Assembly (NCBI GenBank): GCA_030867875.1
Contig: JAOWCC010001501.1
Span: forward strand, 31,454,792 to 31,518,791
DNA: 64,000 nucleotides
Direction of reading: 5' to 3'
Source of the DNA: Actinernus sp. WN-2022
Lineage: Eukaryota > Cnidaria > Anthozoa > Actiniaria > Actinernidae
Under the pieces are notes generated by a model that worked only from the letters and a program-made list of their open reading frames with translations, searched no databases and was not told where the DNA came from. Position numbers and translations under genes: made by a program. Below are positions 8,664 through 17,800 of this stretch, one piece after another. Position 1 is the stretch's first letter; each line of letters begins with the position of its first letter.

Positions 8664-9209
8664 TTACTGTCTATGTTTGATTACATTTTTCATGTGGGTT
8701 ACTGATATTTGATGGGTATTTTCTAAATATTTATTTTGCTCTTGCTCTACTGCAGATAAATACCTACGAATAAAAACACTGACACGATGGTCATTAACAG
8801 CTGTATTCTTTCTAAACGAATTAACAATCACTTCCAAAGACTTTCCTCGGTTTCTCTGCATTATAAAATAGAGAGAAAATTGACCACATGTACTTGAGAA
8901 GGTACTTTGCAAGGTACGAGAGTTAAACTTCCATGTTCTACTCTGACTATCGAGAAATGTTTTAAAGTATTTGTGGTAAAAGTCTGGCGGATGACCGTAA
9001 GAATCAAAAAATTCTCCTTCGCTGATGTTGGGAAAGTAAAATCCAACCCAATGACTTCCTCTCTCTGTGCTTGGGTCTGTATTCGTTATCAAACCACAGG
9101 GGTAGTGTTCTATCGTGGTAGGAAGTGTATCTGCTGAGAAAACTCCACAAAACTTAGCTCTGCTTTTTCGGTCTTGTTTCATAACACTGATGAGTTCGAA
9201 GGTGTTCAT
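8664..9209 (-). CDS. Adenovirus-type cysteine protease (adenain-like maturation protease)
   Basis: 181 residues from the ATG at 9209; the frame extends two codons further but only to a TTG. The adenain catalytic set is complete: His53 in GSHWVGF, Asp69 in FFDSYG, Gln101 in LQS and Cys108 in SSTCGQFSLYF. The Gln-to-Cys spacing of seven matches adenovirus protease. In Polintons this peptidase C5-type enzyme is expected to mature capsid-associated proteins. It starts two bases after the MCP stop codon, and its 3' end converges with ORF263. The C-terminal region is short and basic. All active-site residues are retained, so the enzyme should be functional. Confidence 0.93.
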   Translation of the reverse strand: MNTFELISVMKQDRKSRAKFCGVFSADTLPTTIEHYPCGLITNTDPSTERGSHWVGFYFPNISEGEFFDSYGHPPDFYHKYFKTFLDSQSRTWKFNSRTLQSTFSSTCGQFSLYFIMQRNRGKSLEVIVNSFRKNTAVNDHRVSVFIRRYLSAVEQEQNKYLENTHQISVTHMKNVIKHRQ

Positions 9210-9211
9210 GT

Positions 9212-10537
9212 TCAACTTGTGAAGTCATACAGGATGTTTCGCTGACGATCGATTTCTATAATGTTGTCAAACTCACCGTAGCAGAACAGATTTATAGCCT
9301 CCGTCAGTGCTGTGTTAAACACGATTTCTATAGAAAGGTTTCCTCGTTGCTTCAGACCCATGTAATCACTAGCCTCACAACCGTCAGGGGTTAGATCGAA
9401 TACCAGCAAACCATACCCTTGATAATAGTCCTCTCTCGTGATATCGTTTCCACGATCGTGGTGGAATTTTCCCGTGCCTGTAAACAGGGTGTTGTATGCT
9501 TCTAGAAACTTTCCCCCGTTTGCGTTCAAGTTGAACTTGATCGGTTTTCCTGGAGCTTGTTCACCGTCTACATAGACACCAATGGATGATATTGAGAACA
9601 AATCAAAATAAAAAGGGTTGGTTGCATAGCTCCCATTGACAGCTGCTGCCTTTACCATTCCAATGACCACTCGTTTAGGTATTTGGCCATTGAAAATGTT
9701 ATCCTTTACGAGGGAGGGTGTGGTACCAGGAATTGTGAAAGATTTACAGTCCGTTCTGCGGATGGGATAATAAGCCGGTGACTTCATTAGACCTGCTTCA
9801 TGTCCTACGATTACGTGAGGTGCAACCTTGACTTTTCTGACTTTGAGAGAGACCGAGGTCAGATTGATTATGTAATCTGGTGCAACTTCCCCGGACATGA
9901 GACAAAATTCTGGAGAGTTTGGAATAAACTTCACCTTCATGTCCACAAAGCTCAGGAGGTATTTTTGAATTGTAAATACGTCACAGAATAGAGGACCAGT
10001 TACTTCAAACTCGGTAGATTCTTTGATGAGAGCATGTCTTTTCTTGAAGCCTTCGTTCTTACCTGTCTCGTCTACTTTCATATCTTCAAATTTTCCCGCC
10101 GTATCTCCATACCACATAGCCGTTTGTAACTGGGAGTCTTTAGCACCTACTCCGAAATTCAAGACTGTTTCAATGTAAGTACTGTGGGAATAGGTGTTCG
10201 TTGAACTTGAGACCTGAGTTGATCCAAGGGAAACATCCAACTGTCTCCAAAGAGAGTGGAGAAAGTTGTTCACCGTTGAAATTTTTTCGTCAGCGGTTAA
10301 GGCAGTTCCATTTTTATGTTTGACTGATCCGGCGACATAGAGCTGCGTATAAGGAAGGTGAATGTAGTCTTCTGTTCCTGGAATGTTAAACTCAATCGGA
10401 GTATTACTGTTCAGGGAGGAAATAGGTCGATATTCAACATCAAACTTCTTGAGTACACTGTTCTGTGTTGGATTTACCACAAAGAGGTCAAGCTCATCGA
10501 TCGTACATTCTTGTGACTTGGGGTGTACGAGAGCCAT
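9212..10537 (-). CDS. Polinton major capsid protein (double jelly-roll, hexon-like)
   Basis: 441 residues from the ATG at 10537 (a TTG lies two codons upstream). The N-terminal stretch (SQECTIDELDLFVVNPTQ) and the segment IHLPYTQLYVAGSVKHKNG fit the family usually labelled F54H12.2-like in animal genomes, which I take to be the Polinton major capsid protein. That identification is from memory of family appearance. Beta-strand-rich spacing and a length of about 440 agree. Typical C-terminal motifs are present (NLSIEIVFNTALTEAI and VFDLTPDG). It lies between the pVI-like gene (11-base gap) and the protease (2-base gap). The frame is uninterrupted. Confidence 0.87.
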   Translation of the reverse strand: MALVHPKSQECTIDELDLFVVNPTQNSVLKKFDVEYRPISSLNSNTPIEFNIPGTEDYIHLPYTQLYVAGSVKHKNGTALTADEKISTVNNFLHSLWRQLDVSLGSTQVSSSTNTYSHSTYIETVLNFGVGAKDSQLQTAMWYGDTAGKFEDMKVDETGKNEGFKKRHALIKESTEFEVTGPLFCDVFTIQKYLLSFVDMKVKFIPNSPEFCLMSGEVAPDYIINLTSVSLKVRKVKVAPHVIVGHEAGLMKSPAYYPIRRTDCKSFTIPGTTPSLVKDNIFNGQIPKRVVIGMVKAAAVNGSYATNPFYFDLFSISSIGVYVDGEQAPGKPIKFNLNANGGKFLEAYNTLFTGTGKFHHDRGNDITREDYYQGYGLLVFDLTPDGCEASDYMGLKQRGNLSIEIVFNTALTEAINLFCYGEFDNIIEIDRQRNILYDFTS

Positions 10538-10548
10538 TTTCAACTTTT

Positions 10549-11076
10549 TTATCCAAAGATGTCGTGAAATGTTTTCAGTTCGCTGTTCTTCTTCGATCTG
10601 ATGCTTTTAACTTTTGCGGATCCTTTTATTTTCCTCTGTGAATTATTTTGTCTTTGTTTCTTTGTATTTTTTTGTTTACCAGTCATCCGCTTCCGTTTTC
10701 GACCAGAACCTGTTTGTGCTGAATTCTTTAGAGCATTGGATAGCTTGTTTACGGCGACGTTTCTCAGCTCTGAACCTGACTCTTTCATACGGTGTTTTAA
10801 CGAACTTTTCAAGTCATTCCCAGAAAGCGTATCATTGAGAATATTAGCTCCAGTTTTCAAGGCTACTGCTCCAACGTGTTTCGTGGTGTCTCTTAGAAAA
10901 GGTAGAGCTCTTCGAAATAGGCTGCCAAAAAAGTTTCCTAGTCCACCACCCGTTTGACCATGGCCTCTTTGGAATAATCTACCGCTAAAATAGGACCCTC
11001 CACCTCCCTTCTGTTGAGCTTGATTCAAGTAGTACGATCTGTAATGCTCTGGTGAAGAAATGTGCTTACGATTCAT
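10549..11076 (-). CDS. pVI/pX-like membrane-active or core protein
   Basis: 175 residues from an ATG. The N-terminal half is Gly-rich with an amphipathic segment (FFGSLFRRALPFLRDTTKH). The C-terminal half is extremely basic (GSGRKRKRMTGKQKNTKKQR). A GGGGSYFSGRLFQRGHG-type start followed by an LFRRALPFLR helix is the pattern I associate with Polinton proteins compared to adenovirus pVI or pX. Those are internal capsid proteins processed by the viral protease and able to bind DNA or disrupt membranes. I see no perfect adenain cleavage consensus. It lies eight bases after the penton stop and 11 before the MCP start, within the capsid cluster. Confidence 0.72.
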   Translation of the reverse strand: MNRKHISSPEHYRSYYLNQAQQKGGGGSYFSGRLFQRGHGQTGGGLGNFFGSLFRRALPFLRDTTKHVGAVALKTGANILNDTLSGNDLKSSLKHRMKESGSELRNVAVNKLSNALKNSAQTGSGRKRKRMTGKQKNTKKQRQNNSQRKIKGSAKVKSIRSKKNSELKTFHDIFG

Positions 11077-11084
11077 CGTTTTTT

Positions 11085-11840
11085 TTACGTGAGGTAAGGT
11101 AAATGACGAACTCTGAAATGTAGGTTTACCACAACACGACCTCGTTCAAACTGAATCTTCCTTCCTCCAGCATCTAGTATATCTATCTGTATTTGGTCGA
11201 ACTCCTTTGTTTCTACCGGAACATAGGTCGGATTGTCGAATGACTTGTATATTATGTCCCCATGTTTTCCCTCTACGGGAACGACTTTGATTAACCTCGA
11301 CTTGGTATCCCCTACGAATTGATAGCCTACAACATCCGCATAGATGTACAGACATTTTACTCCGGCATTTAAATCACAAACGTAGGGACTGTGTTGTGAC
11401 TTGTTTATTAATACGTCTTCTCCCCCAAAACCCAGTATCATGCTCAAGGTTCCGTTTAAATTTAAACGATGGCTATTTTTCAGAGAGACGTAGATTTTTT
11501 CTGATACGGTATCGAAGGTGAATTCGATGTTGTCACGTACCCTACTCCTGAATTTTTCATTGAGCATCTGTATAAGATGTTGTATGGAGGTGTAAAATCC
11601 AGCACGAATTTTTATGGAGTCAAACAAACCGCTGCCAGGGTCATATTCGATCCTACTAACGTTTTCTGTTATGTTATAAAACGTTCGAGGCCATATGATG
11701 CTTTGAAGGCCCACTTCATACTGTCCTTGTAATCGGATAGTCTCAGGTAGATGGACTTTATAACTTGTCAGTGTGTTGTCTTGAAATATGTCAAGCGAAG
11801 CATTTGACGGTAACAAGACGTAAAATTGTTGTTCATCCAT
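11085..11840 (-). CDS. Minor capsid protein (penton-like single jelly-roll)
   Basis: 251 residues from the ATG at 11840; an upstream TTG would add six residues and is unlikely. The N-terminus (QFYVLLPSNASLDIFQDN) and the following LPETIRLQGQYEVGLQSIIWP are the standard opening of the Polinton minor capsid protein. A short FYVxLPSxxS strand leads to L...L.G.WEVxL and then the first jelly-roll strands. The C-terminal FERGRVVVNLHFRVR is a closing strand. By analogy it occupies the fivefold vertices. It heads the tight leftward capsid cluster, and a TATA-like sequence lies 48-53 bases upstream. No disruption is seen. Confidence 0.87.
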   Translation of the reverse strand: MDEQQFYVLLPSNASLDIFQDNTLTSYKVHLPETIRLQGQYEVGLQSIIWPRTFYNITENVSRIEYDPGSGLFDSIKIRAGFYTSIQHLIQMLNEKFRSRVRDNIEFTFDTVSEKIYVSLKNSHRLNLNGTLSMILGFGGEDVLINKSQHSPYVCDLNAGVKCLYIYADVVGYQFVGDTKSRLIKVVPVEGKHGDIIYKSFDNPTYVPVETKEFDQIQIDILDAGGRKIQFERGRVVVNLHFRVRHLPYLT

Positions 11841-11887
11841 GATGGACCATTCATTCAAAGTGAAACATTTGAACCAGATGTGACTAG

Positions 11888-11893
11888 ATATAT
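11888..11893 (-). promoter_or_regulatory. TATA-like box upstream of the capsid gene cluster
   Basis: TATATA 48-53 bases before the penton ATG, just beyond the integrase stop (11896). As the only such box seen close to the cluster, it could start a polycistronic or alternatively spliced capsid transcript. Confidence 0.4.
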
Positions 11894-11895
11894 AG

Positions 11896-12990
11896 TTACA
11901 CTACATCCTGAAGTTGAGAAGCAGGAATCCATGAATCGTAGCTTTTATCATACCCTAACCAGTGTACGAGTACTTCAGCCCTTTTACCGCGACCACGCCT
12001 CTTTAGAATTGTTTCTATCTGATAGACGTCATCCATATTGACGATAATCTTTTGCAACTCTGGTTCGTAAAATACACCGTCTATTTCCTCTCCATTGTAC
12101 TCTTTGATCTTGTACACAGGTGGGTGGCGAGCAATACGTTTCGAAATCGTAAATATTTCTCGCGAGTACTGTGGTAGGTATCCTTTTTTAAATACCCTTC
12201 GTGCTTCGGAAATTCTAACGTGATCACCGATATGGAATGAAAAATTAGTTTTTCCATCAATTAAATCGTGATCATACAGTATATGCCAGATGTGGTTCTC
12301 GTTCTCCTGGTTGACAAACCGAGGTTTGGTTTTGATGCTGCTGTGATACGTATTGTTGTAACTGTCGGTGATGTCTTGCAATACATCTACGTACTTCAGT
12401 GTATTTTTGTAAGTGAGGTATCTATATATCTTTGATTTAAGAGTGCGAATCACCCGCTCCACAATGGCTGCCTTTGTTTCATTACCTGTGGTAAAGAAGT
12501 GAATATCCTGCTCTTTTAGCAAGTTCTGAAAGGTTCTGTTCAAAAACTCTTTACCGTGATCTGTTTGAAGGTTTTCAGGTTGTCTTCCCTTGTTCAAAAT
12601 TTTCTGAAAAGCTTTGGTAGTATCATCTCCCGTTTTTGATTTCATTGATTCACACCAAACATATTTTGACAAAATATCAATGCACACTAAGATATATTTA
12701 GTGCCATTATTATGCTTGCTGAGAGTTTGTATGTCTATGAGATCGCCGCTCCACTGGTTGTCCATATTTGTTACGATGATACGATTACGATGAAATTTTC
12801 TGCGAGCAGGTTTATGAAGTGTGTAAGTCAGTTGAGAAGAGAGCCATTCATACACTTGTTTCCTTGTAATTTTTTTCTTCTTGTCCTGTTTTACAACACG
12901 CCATAATGCTTCGGGACCTGAAAAACTTCCTTCTCCTTTGGGGTCGTAATATAGATTCGCTAGGTAGTGGCTTAGTTTTGGCTTGCCCAT
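11896..12990 (-). CDS. Polinton retrovirus-like integrase with C-terminal chromodomain
   Basis: 364 residues from the ATG at 12990; the frame continues upstream only to a GTG, and MGKPKLSHYLANLYYDP resembles usual Polinton integrase starts. The rve core has Asp83 (WSGDLIDIQ), Asp144 (LQTDHGKEF) and Glu178 (AAIVERVIRTLKSK), with 33 residues between the second and third acids. The last about 40 residues (VYQIETILKRRGRGKRAEVL then VHWLGYDKSYDSWIP) form a chromodomain with its aromatic cage positions Tyr and Trp. The enzyme makes the 6-bp staggered insertion seen at the element ends. The chromodomain may guide it to methylated histones. All catalytic residues are retained. Confidence 0.93.
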   Translation of the reverse strand: MGKPKLSHYLANLYYDPKGEGSFSGPEALWRVVKQDKKKKITRKQVYEWLSSQLTYTLHKPARRKFHRNRIIVTNMDNQWSGDLIDIQTLSKHNNGTKYILVCIDILSKYVWCESMKSKTGDDTTKAFQKILNKGRQPENLQTDHGKEFLNRTFQNLLKEQDIHFFTTGNETKAAIVERVIRTLKSKIYRYLTYKNTLKYVDVLQDITDSYNNTYHSSIKTKPRFVNQENENHIWHILYDHDLIDGKTNFSFHIGDHVRISEARRVFKKGYLPQYSREIFTISKRIARHPPVYKIKEYNGEEIDGVFYEPELQKIIVNMDDVYQIETILKRRGRGKRAEVLVHWLGYDKSYDSWIPASQLQDVV

Positions 12991-14385
12991 CGATCGAATG
13001 TACGACGACTTTACTTCCACAACAAGCAAGAACACAACGTATTTGTCTCAGGATGTTGTCTAGTTTCAACGTCGGCAGAGATGAAAAACAACCCATGTCT
13101 TCCTCTGTGGTATCAAGATTTGAAGTGAGTTTCACATATTGTTTGTACGCGAATTTATTCCCATATATCCGGGGAAGAAAAACTACCACCGTCAAACAAA
13201 AAAACCGCTAGTAATTATGCGGTATCCCTGTGTTAAGTCTCACAGTTACCATGGTGATTATGAACCATTAGTCTTGGCTACAATTTGTAAGAAGACATTC
13301 AACTAGCGAGTAAAGCATTTCTCAATTACAACAATATTTTATCGACGAAACCCAGGGATTTTAGGTTCGTTTGGTTTCGTAAGGTTGTTGGAGTCCGTTC
13401 TGAGAAGGAAACGATAAGATAAGTAACTTTTTATTAGCGTTTCAGTAAAAGTTTGCCGAACGCAATTAGATTTAGCGTTTAATTGAGTCGTTCATGCCGT
13501 CTGATTTTTGGATCATTGATGATGTTTGATAGCGAAAATTTGTTTTTACTGTTTCTCGAAAAGGGTAAAAGAAACCCTAACAAATTCTTAGGATTTACGT
13601 GTATTCAACCCACTGTATTTTTTCGCTTCCAAGATTCTGTTGCAAAGCAAATGCTTCACGGATCACGTAATTTTAACACCTCAACTTTCGGGCTTTCTCT
13701 TCTGAGCATTACACCTACTCTAGTACCAAACTTTGCTCTAACCCTGGTTCAGTTTTATGTACTGGAGGTAATATGCATGCATCTTTCATTACCCTGGTTC
13801 ATTATGTGCTTCGTTGCTAATTATATCAATAGCTTCTTCGTTCGTGTACACATCATGTATTCATCTTCGACCTTGTGTTTACCATCCGAAAACAAACTTC
13901 ATTGACTGCTCGAACTTTGCACTAACAACAGTTTGACTTTAACTGCACATCATTATCAGTCTCCAGAATAACGGCATTATTACAATCAATTTAACTACAA
14001 TCATCCGAGAAAATGGACATACGTACTAAACAATGATAACGAAGATGAGGTTGACGAAATAACTGTTTACACTGCAGGAGTAACTGAGAGAACACATTGA
14101 CGAATATATATATATTTTATTCACTATATCTATGTTCTTGTTACTGTTCATGTTACACAGTCGTATACACAGTCAATATACATATTTTTTTAGACATTGT
14201 AAACTAACCTGTTTTTTCCCATGGGTATTATTACGTTAAGTCGATTCACCTGTTTATTTGTTACATTTTTGGAGGATACATTTTAGAAAATAGAGAAACA
14301 AATATTATAATTTGTAAATTATGTGGCATATACCATGTATTAACTAATTATTAAACATATCTAGTAACTGTCTAGTAAAAAGAGC
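12991..14385. other. Non-coding interval between integrase and PolB
   Basis: About 1.4 kb with no convincing gene. The longest plus-strand frame (13483-13905) begins at TTG and shows no known motif. The sequence becomes AT-rich toward 14100-14380. It may contain transcript ends, an intron or spliced small exons that reading-frame inspection cannot reveal. Confidence 0.5.
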
Positions 14386-14522
14386 TTATTACACGGAAAG
14401 TTGTGTAATACGGCTGGGTATTTTTACGAGTCAGTTTTATTTTTTCGAGCCTGAAAGGCGAGAAAAAATAAAATTGACGAGTAAAAATTCCCAGCCGTAT
14501 TACACAACTCTTCGTGTAATAA
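14386..14522. repeat. 137-bp foldback inside the Polinton
   Basis: The arm TTATTACACGGAAAGTTGTG...ATACGGCTGGG pairs with CCCAGCCGTATTACACAACTC...CGTGTAATAA, around a GC-poor centre. It looks like a MITE or a large terminator hairpin 3' of PolB. Confidence 0.75.
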
Positions 14523-14527
14523 ATTGT

Positions 14528-14860
14528 TTATTATACGACAGCTAACACGAACAAAACATGTTTGTTTTCGCTTACCTTACTGCTCTGTTTGAAGAAAATC
14601 TTGAGAGAAGAAATCTCGAGAGAAGAAATCTCTCAGCCCAATGTCGGGGGCGGGCGCGCACTGAAAAGTTTTTTTTCGCGCGCTAAAAGCTGATTGGCTG
14701 TTACTCAAACAGCCCCATTTCGATTGGCTCGCGCGCTTACAAAACCTTTTAAGTGTTGAATAAACCTGTGCAAACCGGTTTGTGACCCGTGTAATACCGT
14801 CTCATATTTGCACTCGTTTTAGCCCGTATTTGCACTCGAAAACGCCAAGTCGTATAATAA
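14528..14860. mobile_element. Small TIR element overlapping the 3' end of PolB
   Basis: TTATTATACGAC at the left pairs with GTCGTATAATAA at the right, about 333 bp apart, with a CG-rich centre (GCGCGCGCTAAAAG...). The PolB stop codon and last ~36 codons lie between these ends, so the C-terminal tail of PolB seems to come from this insert. The ends are short, so the identification is moderate. Confidence 0.5.
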
Positions 14861-17800
14861 TGTTCGTTATCCATTGCTCTATAGAATGACAGATCCTGAT
14901 CATCCCCATCATTTTCATGGAGAAATTCTAGGTCCTCTGCAGTAGGTAAATCATCCTCACTTTCCGATTCAGAAGTTGCCATAAGATCAATCTCTCTCTC
15001 TTCAATACGTTCAGCTGTGTCACATTGTTCAGGATCATTTTCATAGGGAAAAAGTTCACCTAGGTTGTCTTCACCCTCACTTGGTGTGAAGTGTTCAGAA
15101 TATAGGTTCAATTTCGAAGTGTCAACAGAATGAATGACATCACCGTTCTGTGTATGACAATCTGGTGACCAATGGTACCCAAAGGGCAGGGTATCTGCAC
15201 CCTCGTTGATGATAATTCTTTTGTCATAAACCAGTTTATATCTTTTCTCCTCTCTTTTGTTTATTACTTTCCTAGTGACAGGCTCTCTTGTAATTTTGCT
15301 TTCATTGACTACTGTAAGTACCCTATTCAGGTCCATCTCTCGAACCAAAGACTTCATGCTTTCCATGTTCAGTGTCTTGCTGACTTTAAAATTTGTCGTG
15401 AATCCCTTTATCTTTACTTTGCAACTTCCATCTGATACACGGTAACCATAGTTCTTGGGTCCACAAGAGACAAACTCTGTAATGTAGTGATCACCACCAT
15501 GATCTTTTGCAATTTCATCTGTAAGACCTCCCAAGTAGTCCGAAAGTTCAGGTTCGTAATCAGTGTTCTCGTGTGTTACATACATAACTGAGTCAGTGTC
15601 ATAATAGATGACTGCTCTGCCTAACTTCTGAATGAGGTCAAATAGCTCTAGTCTAGCCCAGGCTGTTGTAAATATAGCTATGAATATGTTTGTTACATTG
15701 CTTTCTTTCACATACTCTTTCTTTCTCTTATAAACTAATTCTACTACATCATCATTGATTAGAAATAAATCCAGCAAATTATACTCATCACCATTGACAA
15801 CCTCATAAAACCTCTTAGGCTCAAATACGAGTTCAGATTCATCGCGATCCGTATTCATACCAAAACGACCCCACAGAGAGTTTAAACAAAGTTTTGAAAT
15901 TGCCCTTAAACCAGAGTTTTTTTCTATTTTCTCAGGTCGAAGGTGAATCCCTTCATGAACAAAATAGTCACGAATGTAGTTGTCTTTGTCATCTTGTGTT
16001 CGAACCCAGTCAGGGTAGTCTGAACTTTCTTGTTTTGATCTTAGAAAGGTGTTGACGTAATCTTTGAAAAGATTATCGGAGCTTTCATTAAAATGCCAAA
16101 TTTCTTTGATCTCAATAACCTCATAGCCTATTTCTATTGCCTTTTGAACTTCACAAGTAGTCCAGGTACCCCAGAAACTCCTGTCAGAAACTGAATGAGA
16201 GCAATTTGAAGCGGAATTTTCAACAGCGCATCGTTTGCAAAGTGGAAATACAAGCTTTCCTCCTATTCTGACAGGTACCAATGGAAAAAATAAATTCGCT
16301 GGAGGTAGTATCTTACATTTGATCAAACCAAAATACTGACTGACGTTACCGAAATTCTCTGTTATAATTGTGGGATGCCCCACTGGATACAGTTTGGTCT
16401 TGTTGACGAACGGATAGAGACTCGTGAAATCTACATACTTGATTTTGTCACCGGGACGGCACGAATAATACAGTTTTATAGCGTTTGTCCTTCCTCCGAA
16501 AAAGGCATCTCTAGGGTACAAGTTACCGACCAATTCATGGGTAGTAATAAACGTTTTAAACTCGGGTGTTTGACTAAGTTTCGTGAAATCGCATTCCCAT
16601 ATAAACTTAACATCGTACCCAAGTTCGCGAAGACGCCGTTCTCGTTTGAGTGTTTCGTCATAAATTTGTTTGTTTTTAATGTTTTTTCTGATCGGATTTG
16701 TTGACTCACTGTCATAGCACTTATTGCATCCATGAAACACGCATCCGAAAAATTCGAAAACTTCATTCGTTTCTTCGCAAAAACCATCCACAAAGTAAGA
16801 TTTACCAAATTCGTGGTCCACAATTTTATGCTCTCCGTCATTCTCACCATGTTTGATTCTTTTTTTCTCGGCAAAACGAATAAATTCAAGCCACTGAATA
16901 GATACTTGAGAGTACATTTTCTGTACACCTCTGTACAAATGCTGCGGTACGATAGCTATTGTTTGCGGTTTCAGAAAATTACTTCTGTATACCGCCATGC
17001 ATGTGGAGGCTATAGTGACATATCTAAACGGGTCAATATTCATTTCTGACAAGAATACCTCGCGAAAACGAAGACAACTTTCTCTCAAAATCCTCACGTC
17101 CTGAATACAGTAGAGTTCTATCTCTTTTGCAAAATCAAAGACATAATTGTTTTGTCGCTGTTCTTCGTGCCATGCGAGAAATTCAGTCCGATTTTCTGTA
17201 CTCATGGTGTCTGGACTATAGTAATCAGTGTCGGGTAGTGGACCCACATAATCGAAGTTCTCCTTCTTGTTGAACAAATGAGGAAACGTTCCCTTCTTTA
17301 ATCGAGTCTGATCAAGACCGAACGTCTTCGGTAGTTTAGACAATGGCATTTGAAACCAGTTGATCGAATCGACCACACGAATATCGTAGTCCTTTACGTA
17401 CAACTGCATTATCTTCTGTCCCGTGCGAATAATTCTAATATCTGCTGTAGCCCTTTTCTGGAGAAGCCATTGAAGTAAAAATAAGCTATCAAACCCTTTC
17501 GCGTTGTGAGCCAAAGCTTTAAAACCTTTATGTTTCTCCTGAAAAAGATACGAACAAAATTCATCCAATGCATCGTAACCACGAAATATGGAAGTGTTAC
17601 CGTAATAATCTTGGGACACGCCAAAATTCACGATATGTTCACCGCTAGATTGATCGGTTTCAAAATCAAAAAAGATTAAATTTTCCGAAGGAGTTTTGAC
17701 CGATTCGTTTTGCATATGACACAAATGCCCTGGTAACACTATGCTCTTACATATCCAACAGTTGTATTCACCACATGCATGCAAGGTTTTTCTTTCTGAT

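Noticed and set aside
13483..13905. 140-codon plus-strand frame in the Polinton gap
   Set aside because: It starts at TTG, runs antisense to all neighbours, and has no recognisable motif; likely chance.
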